Part shown: positions 54,720 to 64,000 of the stretch, in pieces
How positions within the stretch are numbered: position 1 is the first letter of the stretch
Layout: the number at the start of each line of letters is the position of its first letter
Assembly (NCBI GenBank): GCA_020881915.1
Contig: JAJFPB010000003.1
Coordinates: forward strand, 3,596,001-3,660,000
Reading direction: 5' to 3'
Source of the DNA: Paramyrothecium sp. XJ0827
Lineage: Eukaryota; Ascomycota; Sordariomycetes; Hypocreales; Stachybotryaceae
DNA: 64,000 nucleotides
Notes under the pieces: generated by a model
What the model saw: only the letters and a program-made list of their open reading frames with translations
Database searches by the model: none
Told to the model about the DNA's origin: nothing
Position numbers and translations under genes: made by a program

Positions 54720-55852
54720 GGAGATGTGAGCTAGGGCGAAGGGGAATGGAGATAATGACACAAAGGGGGAAAAAAAGAAAAAAAAGAAAAAAAAGAAAAA
54801 AAAAAGGTATCATGGACAGGAAGGTAGAGGTGAGTTGACTTGTTACGAGATTGGTAGACTTTTCATAAGACATCTTCTTACATTTGGAATTTGGCGAGGA
54901 TCCACGGATGAGCTTTGAATCAATGAACAATACTCCCGGTGACAACTGCATGTTTTGACAATGGACGGTGAATAAAGAACGTAAGCTGAACAAGGCCTGT
55001 TCCAAAGGCCTCCCTCGACTAACATAGCCCAGCTCTTACTCTGATGCAGTATGACCTAAGCGGAGCCAACCCCCGGCTCTCTCTCTCACATCTACACCTC
55101 GCCAGAAAATCGACAATCAATAAATGGTCTTAGCACCGATCAACTGACCGGCCCACTTACTAAGAACACAGTCGTGGACTTGCACTACTGTAAAAATTTT
55201 TTTTTTAAAAAATTGCTGACTGCATCCGGACTTGAGATGCCACTGCTCTCGGGCGACCGCCGGGGGTTCGATAAGCCGACCGGACGTCGTACCCGGCGGG
55301 CCTCGGCGCACACCCATCCCCCTCTTCCCGACATAAGCGCTATAGGCTTACACATATGGGACTTGGCTGGTTCCACAAGGGGCCCGGCCGTGGACCGGAG
55401 GCGGGTTTTGCGTGGGAGGGAGAGCCATGGTATACACAGAGTAGACAGACTACTAGTAGTTGGCCCCGGTGCGGATCACCCCCTTCGCCCATACTCCTTC
55501 CGATGTTGCAAGATAACACTAACTCACTCGGTCTGACGCCCCCGTCGGATACCAGCGATTTGCTGACATCTCGCCAGGGGGAATAGTGCAGGGATACAGA
55601 CTTCTGGAGAGCGTCTATTTGCCCGAGTTGGCGTTGTTTACTGTGCAGTGATCCAATTCACTGTTGGCGGGCGGCGCAATCGGGACCCTCCCCCCCCCCC
55701 AAACTCCGCACCCCGCTCGTCCGTGTCGACATCGCGACTTGTAAGCAGTAGGAAGAGCTGGCGCCATTCTATTCTTTCTTCCACTTTGTCCTCTTTCACT
55801 CTTTCCCTTCTCAGTCAAGTAAAGTTACAGTGCATAACCCTGGCCAGCAAAG
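54720..55852. other. Intergenic region before the dehydrogenase gene
   Basis: No gene is supported. A-rich runs broken by single G lie near 54769-54806, and an A5/T10/A6 palindrome lies at 55191-55213. Confidence 0.5.
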
Positions 55853-57028
55853 ATGCCACTCACCGACGAAACGCTCCTCATCCACATCCACCTGCCCCTC
55901 CCGGCCGGCTGGCACGACAAGGTCGCGGCCCGCTTCCCGGGCCTCCGGGTGCGGTGGGAGCGAGCCTCGACCGAGGGCGGCGCCATCGCCAACGCCGACA
56001 CGCTGGGCCCGGAGGTCTGGGACGGCGTCACCATGCTCTTCGTCTACCCGGCCCCCAGCTACAGCAACATGCCCAAGGTGCGCTTCGTCCAGCTGCCCTC
56101 CGCCGGCTCCGACCACTGGGAGAACCACGAGGCCTTCAAGGACCCCAACGTGCTGTTCTGCTCGGCCAGCGGGTCCCACGCGTACGTGATCCCCTATGAA
56201 CTTGCGGATGGCGTCCCTTTATGCATTGGCTGACACATTGGGACCGGCAGTCCTCAGATTGCCGAATGGGTCATAGGAACTTGGATCGCTCATGAGCATC
56301 GCTTCGACCTGTATGCCGAGCAGCACAGGGCCGCAGTCTGGAGACCGAGGCCTGAACTTCCTGTAAGAGACGGCCAGGGCCGCCGCATGTAAGTCTCGCG
56401 ACGCTGTCTCTCTGGCCCCCGCCTCTAACACCTGCCTAACAGAGGCATCCTCGGCTATGGAGCCATCGGCCGCCAGTGCGCCCGTCTGGCACAAGCCCTG
56501 GGCATGGAGGTGTACGCCTACACCAAGAGCCCCCGCCCAACGCCCGAGTCCAAGAGGCTCACCGGCTACTGCGTTCCAGGCACCGGCGACGTCGAAGGCC
56601 TCATCCCCGCCAAGTGGTTCTCGGGAGACTCCGTCAACGAGTTTGTCGCCCAGGACCTCGACATCCTCGTCCTGTGCATACCCATATCCGACGACACCCG
56701 CAAGCTCATCGGCCGCGAGCAGTTCGCCATCATGAGCAAGAGCAACAAGAAGACCTTCTTGTCCAACATTGCCCGCGGCCCCGTTGTGGACACCGACGCC
56801 CTCCTCGAGGCGCTCAACGACGGTCTCATCAGCGGCGCTGCGTTGGACGTCACGGACCCGGAACCTCTGCCCACCGACCATCCTCTGTGGAAGGCCCCCA
56901 ATGTCATCATCACACCCCATATTAGCTGGCAGTCTAGTGCTCTTCTCGAGCGAGCACTCGACGTTCTCTATCAAAACCTCGAAAGGCTGGACAAGGGCGA
57001 ACCACTCCTAAACGTCATCAAAAGGTAG
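55853..57028 (+). CDS. D-isomer-specific 2-hydroxyacid dehydrogenase
   Basis: Three exons: 55853-56181, 56251-56388 and 56443-57028, giving 350 residues. NAD(P)-dependent oxidoreductase of 2-hydroxy or 2-oxo acids. The C-terminal Rossmann domain starts at RRIGILGYGAIGRQCARLAQ (GxGxxG). The catalytic residues are visible: Arg in SNIARGPVVDTDAL, Glu in LDVTDPEPLPTDHP and His in VIITPHISWQ. The first exon holds the catalytic-domain half, with LPSAGSDHWENH. Both introns have good donors (gtacgt, gtaagt) and restore the family sequence. The loop SPRPTPESKRLTGYCVPGTGD between beta strands is longer than in bacterial enzymes, as usual for this fungal subgroup. Substrate is not predictable. Confidence 0.92.
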
Positions 57029-57266
57029 ACATACCCCTACCCGAACATTTTGTGGCAGCTTCCAGGGACGCCAGGGTACCCGTGCCCGTATCATTGCTCA
57101 TCGTACACATTGCTATCTTAAAGTAGATATCCAAACCATGTAAATACTACAAATACATATGCTTCATAGAATGTCGCCGTGGATAAATGAAACGCCAACC
57201 CAAGATAATCCTTGTCATTGAGTCGCTGACCAGCCGTGCACCAGAACTTGACTCCAACCCACACAA

Positions 57267-60200
57267 TTAATTACCTCTTCTCTCTGTCCGGCGCAGGCTA
57301 GAAGCCCTCGACCACGTCCCTGCAGATTTTCTGAACCGCCCAAACGTCAAGCTGGCGGGTGATGAGAGGCTCTCGTTAGCCGCAGGGCGGCTAAAGACAT
57401 GCCCAGTGACGCGCTCCCACCCTGCATGCTCGTCTTCCTCCTCGCTTGCTTCCTTTGTCGGCAAATGTATGCTAAGCTGCTTCTGTGCCTTCAGCATCGC
57501 ACCTTGAAGCGCCGCCCATGACTCAACTTGACCGTTTGCCGCTTCTTCGACACAGTTGCATTCATCTCCAGCGGGGCACATTGTCTCGCCCGCTTCATGC
57601 CATTCTTCCAAGCATTTCTCATGGCTTGCGCAACCACAGGACAAACACGGTGGGTACAATGCGTCCACAGGTTCTAGGCAGTAAACGCAGCGAAGTTGGT
57701 CTTGCATGAAGTGACACCGTTCGCACGTTCCTACCGCGCCGCCTATACTTGTAATAGACTTGGTGTATCGTGCCGGCTCCAATTGAATCTCGTGGATACG
57801 GCAGACGCCCGTCACATCTAGACCCCGCCCAGACTGGACGAGCGCCTGAAGCTGGTCTTTTCTGCCCATGACAATAGGCGACGAGCCAGTTCTTGGGTGA
57901 GCCGTGCCTGAGCTCCCTCCCTCCGGAATGCTGAAGGAATCGCCGTAGCTGCCATCCATGGCACGCGTTGGCAGGTTCTCCTCGAGAACATTGAACTTCA
58001 TGATCTCCAGCCGGGCCAAGGGCTGATCCCACATCTGCAACATCTCGGCATAGGCATAGCGATAATTCGCCATGATGCCGGCCCTGCTTGAATCAAGCAG
58101 ATGGGTGGTCAACCATCCATCGTCGTCAAACAAGGTCTGATTTTCTACAAGCACGTTGACGTCGAATGGTACCAATGGCAACAGCTCATCTCTCCGATAC
58201 TCGTCGTCAGATAAGGAAGTTCGTCCTCCACTGGAATCGTTGAGCATAGCAGTACTTCCCCAGGCCAGACTGTTTGTCCCTGGCGCTAAGCTATTGAGAA
58301 TGGCCTCGGCTGGGCTTGGCTTCTTACGGCCTTGATTAGGCGGCGAAGATGAGTGAGTTCGTGTAAAGGATCGGGGCAGGTTGGCCGTGAATGCAGAAGC
58401 CAGCCCAGAGTTGACTCGTTGCACCATCTTGCTGGTGGGTGATTTGGATACCGTGGATTGTACATCCACGTCTCCCAACGTGCCCCTGTTATTTGCTGGA
58501 GGAGTTTCTCCACAGGAGTAAGAGTTGGAGTCGTGGTCTCCGTACCATGCAGCATCATCAGATGCTGGAGATCCAGCGAAGTGAACGGGTGTATGCAATG
58601 TCCCGGGAGTTGTGACTGCGGAATTTGTGTGACTTCTGCCGTTATTGTAGAGATTCCATGCTGTAGCGTCAGTAGGGAAATAATCCAGAGAGAAAGATGG
58701 AGCTTTCATGGGCAGTGGAGTCTCGGGTTCTGGAAGTTGCGACTCGACATACGCCAGGCCGTCCTCTGCCGTTGTTTCGCTGAAAATACACGACAACATT
58801 GCCAGCATTTGAACATCAGCCAGCTTCTCATAGTAGTCAAACAAGTCGCGGATGAAGTCAACGGCCAGAGGATGCTGGCCCCACTTGACTCTTCCGGTGA
58901 TATTGGATGATCCTTGATCCAGATGGCTCGACGCAGACACCCGAACGTCTTTGTCTTGCTTTAGTGCGCTGTCACGAGCTATGACTAAAATCGAATCTCC
59001 GCCATGGTTGCCGGAGAGAACCTCCAACGGAACTCCGGTTCGAAGGAGCAATGCCAGGTACCGCCATACATGCATCAAGTCAATGCACCCGTACTTCTCT
59101 GCCACGGTTGCGTTGCGCTCGCAAACTTCCGCACCGTCGCCGAAGATCGCGTACTCCTGAGCAAACTCCTTCTTGGATGGGAGATCTGCCTGCAGGTTGT
59201 GTATTGAAATTAGATTTCGAGGCCTTCCTAGCCGTCGACGGCTAGTGCCAGTGCCAGTTCCCGTACCAATTCCGGTCCCGGTACCGCCACCACTTGAGCG
59301 AATGGACCGATCCTCGCTCCAGGTCTTCCTCAATTGCCGACTGGGATGATACCAAAGGCTCATTTTATGTATTGACGTTGATTCGGAACTGCTTGAAGAC
59401 GAAGACGAATCATCTGATTCGTCCGAGTCCGACTGGTCGTCCGTGCCAGATCCGTCATCATTTGTGTATTTTTGCCTGGAAGGCAGATCGTGGGTTAGCC
59501 GGCCGAAGCCTGCGAAGAACGGTTCTCCTTTGGGACGTTCCTTGCTGAGCTCTACAGATGTTGAGAAGAGAGCCCTGGCCTTTTCTTCTTTCGAGGGAAA
59601 GAAGCACACAAGTCGACCATTGTGGGAGAATCTCGCGCCGCAGGTTCGCGGTGGTGGAGGCATAATGGTGCGATTGGGTGTTGCGAGTGTCATGCCGACA
59701 TCACTATGCGGAACGAGTTCCTGTGACATCGAGGCAGAACCACCAGCTGGTATGTCCTCGTCATCTTCGCTGGAACTCTCATCACCGAGGCCACCGAGCT
59801 CATCATCCAAGTCGCGAACATTCTTGAAAAAGGTAGTGCTTGACTCCAGATCGACTTCGCCAAGCAGATACGTGAAAGCTACTTCCAGACAGTTCTGCTT
59901 TCTCTGCAAGAATTGCTCTGCCAGCTGATTTACCTCTCGATTGATCTTCTTGTGGGTTTCCTCTGGCATGAAGGACGTCTTTTCCACGAAGAACCTTGGC
60001 GCTTTAAGCTTTGGGTACTGCGTAGGGATATCGATCTTTACCTGAATGAAGATTGTCTCTCCACCGACGCCCCAAGGTCCCTTGAGGGATGCATTCAATG
60101 CCAGATTATCCATGTCAATATTCTCAAATTGAACTTTGGGAATTTGCTGGCTGACCCGCAGGAGCTCGTCTTGGATGGTGTCTGGCTCCCACCAATCCTC

Positions 60201-61741
60201 GTCCATGTAGCCATGCGATAATATTCCCGAATCCTTTGACATTTGACGCTTTTGACCCTCGGCCGACGACTTCCTCTTTGTCATGGTGATGCCTTTCATC
60301 CATCCTATTTGAGTTTGGCTTCGATCCACAACTGCGTTTCCCGCGACCCTGGCTTTCATGGAAGGCCCTTTCCACGGCATACTGGCTTGACGGCTCTGTG
60401 AAGCTGCGGTGCCCATGTAAAGCGCCAGGGCGCTCTGCGTCGAATTTTTACCATTACTCCCGGGGCGGGGGTCGCTCATAGTACCAGCCTGGCGATCGCG
60501 ATTGGAGGTATCGTCCATCGTTCTGAAAGTTTTGTAAGCAGCACCCTGGCGTGTAAGATTCAGGTTCTTCCTCGCCGGCGCATCTTTGATATGACCAACA
60601 GATGATAAAACGTTGGCATCAATACAGTGCAGTCGGAGCTCGTTGTCGGTGCCCCAGGATACTAGTTGAAATTCTCGCTTGTCCATGCCGTCGTCTGAGA
60701 CGCCACCCCGGGTCCTCCATAAAAACTCTTTTGCCTTGTGATCGCCATGTCCTGGGAACACAGCAACAGGATCCATAGGCGCATCGATAGGGTCAGTCTC
60801 ATCCCACATCCTATCGTACAAGTAGAGGTCGCCTGGTTCATTCTGTGGCATGGCCAACAGCCCCCATCCAAAAGGCGTGTGCCGCGCTCTCCAGACTGGA
60901 TAGTTCGTTCGAATCACCTTCTCAGGTTGGTCCGCCTCATTACCGTAGTCCCAAAACTTGATGCTCTTGTCAAGCGAGCACGTCACCAGGCCTGTAGACC
61001 TCGTTCGGTTCCAATCCAAGCCATAAATCTTGGAGGTATGCGCACTGATGGACTTGATTGGATCGCGGGCCCAGCGCTCGTCCCATATGTGAAGCCAGCG
61101 GTCATGCGACGAGGCGAGGACATGCGGATCTTGGCGATTGTACTTGACCTGAGTTGCACCCGCAAACCAGTCACAGAATGTGACTACTGGCTGTCGGGGC
61201 CGCCTCAAATCCCAGCAATGAACGTAACCGTCCACGGAGCAGGTAGCAAGCAGATCCGGATGGTGAGCCGAGAAATTGATATCAGTGATGGCCCTGCTGT
61301 GTCCCTGGAGCGAGTGCTCAATGGCACCTGACGTGCCATCTTCCCTCATGTTAAGGTTCCAAACAAGAGCGCGATGGTTTGCGGTCGAGACAACCCAGTA
61401 GTCTCGGGCTGCAAATGGCGACCATTGTACGTCAACAACTAGCCAAGGCAGGCCATGGCTGCGCAACCGGCGTGGCGGGTTGTATGGGGAGTCCAGGTCA
61501 ATGATAGCCAGTCCATCTGGGCTGTTTCCGTGTCAGTGGTCGAAGGCTTATGACGCGCTCTGATAGAGCATTATACGTACGATGCTAAGGCGACGTCTCG
61601 GCCTGACGGAGAGATTGTCGCCGAACCGACGACTCCCTCGACATGTATGGTGCCATCAGCCTCAAAGCTTTCACTGTCGTATGCAGACTTGATTATCTTG
61701 CCCTTTTTGGGTTGGTCTGCAAGCTGATCATAGGAGGGCAT
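57267..61741 (-). CDS. WDR59/Mtc5 (Sea3)-like SEA complex subunit
   Basis: Exons 61741-61581 and 61521-57267, with a 59-bp intron (gtacgt...aacag), give about 1471 residues. SEA/GATOR2 sits on vacuoles and regulates TORC1 in response to amino acids. Residues ~40-380 hold WD40 repeats (VVSTANHRALVWNLN; LLATCSVDGYVHCWDLR; VLASSHDRWLHIWDE; GLVTCSLDKSIKFWDYG). A middle RWD-like domain includes FIQVKIDIPTQYPKLKAPRFFVE. The C-terminal RING-like zinc cluster is CERCHFMQDQLRCVYC...CLSCGCASHEKCLEEW. This order is that of WDR59/Sea3. Ser-rich and Gly-Thr-rich linkers (GTGIGTGTGTGTS) lie between them. Further in-frame introns inside the large second exon cannot be ruled out. Confidence 0.92.
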
Positions 61742-62614
61742 TGTCGTGGCTTGCTCTCATCTCCCACACGCCCGGGTCTGCAGCATGTCGTGAAGCTTGA
61801 GCTCGACAGGCACAAGGAGCGGAACCGCGCGAGTTATGTCAAGGAAGAGAGCCCTCAATCGTTGGCGCTCATTGAGCGTAGGCTGTTACCCAGACCGCGG
61901 ACCTCATAACATGAAGCAAGTGCTGATAAAATTTCGTTGTTGCGTTCACGTAACTGACAAACGATCGATGTTGCTGGTTGATTGCCGAATGAGTTGCTCA
62001 GGAGCCAGGTAGCTCACCTTTCCGGTTAGTGCAAAGGTAGTCACAAGTACCCCTCCACGTTGAGCTCGCGTGGCGTTACATCAAACGCCTGCGCTAGCAT
62101 TCCACTGTTCAAAGTCATTGGCACTGTACCTTATCAGCAACGCTGTACTCTGTAGAAGGTATCACGCTTGCGGCAAGGACCAAGAAAGCAGGTGCACTGT
62201 ACTACCTACTGCCTTGCCTCGCGGAGACGAATGGAAGTAAAACGATAGCTCTACTGACCATCAGGTAAGCAGGCCGTTACATGACCAAAACAACAGCACG
62301 ACCTTGAAACGTAAAGCTGAATCTAAGCCCGAGGCTTTCTTCTTTTCTTTTGGTTTCACTGACCGTTGACATTTCAGGGCATCGGGCTCACTGTTCAGAG
62401 TACGATCTCGCGCGCCATCGCACCGCCACCACTGTCTTTCAGTCGCTGCTGTTTGCCCCGCCTCGTCATTCCCCTCCAAAGACCCTGCGCGGCTTCACGG
62501 CAGGTTACCCTTCTCTCGTAGCAAAAACAACTGCGACAATAGACCGAGACGTCTCGATTTGTCTCGCAACCGTCCTTTATCCTTCCGACCGACGCGTCAC
62601 ACAACTCTCTCAAT
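61742..62614. other. Divergent promoter region (WDR59-like / Ubc13)
   Basis: About 870 bp with no supported gene. Confidence 0.5.
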
Positions 62615-63230
62615 ATGGCGCTTCCGAAACGAATCATTAAAGAAACCGAGCGGTTAATGGCTGAGCCGTAGGCGTTGAATGTCCTGCTTCGTCCTTGCCC
62701 ACGAGGCTGACAATTCCTGTGTGCAGCGTTCCCGGAATCAGCGCGGTACCACATGAGGAGAACCTTCGCTATTTCGACGTCGAAATCCATGGCCCTGCCC
62801 AGTCTCCCTACGAAGGTTGGCGAGTCAACAGCATCTTTGCCTGAGCAAGAAAAACTGACAGCCAGTAAAGGTGGTGTGTTCAAGCTGGAGCTGTTTCTCC
62901 CTGACGACTACCCTATGACCCCTCCCAAGATCCGATTCCTTACCAAGATCTTCCACCCCAACGTCGATAAGCTTGGCCGTATCTGTCTTGATGTGCTCAA
63001 GAGTAAGTGTCCTGGCCAGACTACTTTCGTTCCACGACTAAGACACCCCTCTAGACAACTGGTCTCCCGCCCTCCAGATTCGTACCATCCTTCTCTCGAT
63101 CCAAGCCCTCCTTGGCGCGCCCAACCCGGATGACCCCCTCGCGGCTGACGTCGCAAAGAGCTGGAAGGAGGATGAGCAGGCTGCGATAGCAACCGCGAAG
63201 GAGTGGACAGCAAAGTATGCTAAAGCGTAA
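62615..63230 (+). CDS. UBC13: Ubiquitin-conjugating enzyme E2 Ubc13 (UBE2N)
   Basis: Four exons: 62615-62667, 62727-62815, 62871-63002 and 63055-63230, with introns of 59, 55 and 52 bp, giving 149 residues. With an Mms2-type partner, Ubc13 builds K63-linked ubiquitin chains in DNA damage tolerance. The sequence is strongly conserved: [51 protein letters not shown], the HPN motif (76-78), catalytic Cys86 in [30 protein letters not shown] and [15 protein letters not shown]. Exon 3 begins GT-GGT-GTG, so its acceptor (taaag) is slightly weak, but frame and family fix it. Confidence 0.97.
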
Positions 63231-63766
63231 AGCAAGAGGACAAATGGGAAGAGATGGGTGCGGAGCATTGTATCGACATTTATCGATCACTATCAGGATT
63301 ATGATTGTCTACACGGAGCCGGGAGTTAAGAACCTGTTGCCTTTGCATTAATTAGATCGTCCTGGGATGGCGAACTCGTTGTAGTCGAATTTTGCTTGCA
63401 TGCAGGTATGCCTAGATGATGAAACCAAATTACCACCCAGACCTTAAGCAAATTACGACATCGAGACGACAGTATATTGTACGTGGCTTTTTGGAAGCAG
63501 AAACCGAAGGGCCCATTAGAACACTTTGGTATGGAGAGTGTGTCGATAACTTCCAGACCCAATCGAGAATATCGGCCAGTCCCTGCACCACAGCTTGGAT
63601 GGGATGGAATGTCAATCACAATACGGAATCACATCAATCGTTGGGGTGACACCGAGGACTGTGAATTGTAGGGTATAAGCAGTAGCTTGACTCTGCCGGG
63701 TGGTGTATTGGATCTACAATGCTAGAGTACACAAAGGGAGGATGAAATGCGGTAAGCGCGCGCTGT
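63231..63766. other. Convergent 3' flanks (Ubc13 / right-edge gene)
   Basis: No gene is supported in these 536 bp. Confidence 0.5.
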
Positions 63767-64000
63767 TTACACCATGGTAAGATCGCCGAACCTCTCCTGT
63801 AGAATGTGTTAGACGGTTTCGGTCTTTGATACGCGGTAGTACTTGCCTTGTAGCCGGGCACCATCCAGCGTCCCTTGGACACGAGCTCGGCAGTCTTCTC
63901 GTCGATCGACTTCTCGGCGGCAGCAACCTCGTCCTAGCAACTGTAAGTGTCACATCTCGTCCTTGCAGAACGGTTCTACATACGACAGTGAGCTGGTCGA
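63767..64000 (-). CDS. C-terminal exons of an unrecognised gene, cut by the window edge
   Basis: Three exon pieces on the minus strand: 64000-63984 (continuing outside), 63933-63847 and 63796-63767. The reading is DQLTV, then [20 protein letters not shown] and GRWMVPGYK, then ERFGDLTMV and a stop. The first intron (50 bp, gtatgt donor) is normal. The last one (50 bp) starts with gcaagt, a GC donor, and has a perfect CTAAC branch site and an acag acceptor. Without splicing, the frame continues into unrelated sequence. I do not recognise the family from these 43 residues. Confidence 0.7.

Noticed and set aside
55256..55310. tRNA-like T-arm word (ggttcgata)
   Set aside because: No matching acceptor or anticodon stems could be folded around it. 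No convincing tRNA, rRNA or CRISPR array was found in the window.

Overview
The window looks like nuclear DNA of a filamentous ascomycete, most likely a Sordariomycete. The introns are short (about 50-130 bp), mostly GTRNGT...CTRAC...YAG. Several markers are typical of Pezizomycotina: a CFEM protein, 2EXR proteins, a GPI-anchored thaumatin-like protein, a fungal Hsp70-like ATPase and an NpgA-type phosphopantetheinyl transferase. Genes lie on both strands without operons. I assembled 27 full-length gene models, one of them broken by a stop codon, plus one gene running off the right edge. Splice sites were read by eye and kept only when both reading frame and protein family supported them.

Layout. 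1-4.4 kb: no convincing gene, with a TACCT/AGGTA-rich patch at its end. 4.4-21 kb: a LYC1-like acetyltransferase with one in-frame stop, a dienelactone hydrolase, a phosphopantetheinyl transferase, a small hypothetical gene, signal peptide peptidase, a PPIL1-type cyclophilin, an Sgf11-like zinc-finger protein, an NAA50-like acetyltransferase with a PIP box, and a glucokinase with a C-terminal membrane segment. 21-26.9 kb: gene-poor. 26.9-35.2 kb: an Hsp70-like ATPase, a thaumatin-like protein, an ankyrin protein, the RNA polymerase III subunit C11 and Mediator subunit 31. 35.2-40.7 kb: a dense TACCT/AGGTA repeat patch, then three accessory-looking genes in one direction: two related fungal proteins with a nuclease-like core and a divergent casein-kinase-1-like kinase. 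41.6-43.6 kb: an MPPED-type metallophosphoesterase and a CFEM protein. 43.6-46.5 kb: gene-poor. 46.5-63.2 kb: GPI2/PIG-C, an alpha/beta hydrolase with a GC-AG intron, two tandem 2EXR genes, a 2-hydroxyacid dehydrogenase, a WDR59/Sea3-like SEA complex protein and Ubc13. The right edge holds the last exons of an unrecognised gene, also with a GC-AG intron.

Most genes are unrelated housekeeping functions: transcription (MED31, RPC11, SAGA), glycolysis entry, the GPI-anchor pathway (GPI2) with two likely GPI-anchored clients (thaumatin-like, CFEM), TORC1 control, K63 ubiquitination and membrane proteolysis. The best candidate for something undescribed is the 36.0-40.7 kb trio, sitting between conserved genes. 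The glucokinase membrane tail, the PIP-box acetyltransferase and the nonsense codon in the LYC1 homologue also merit checking.
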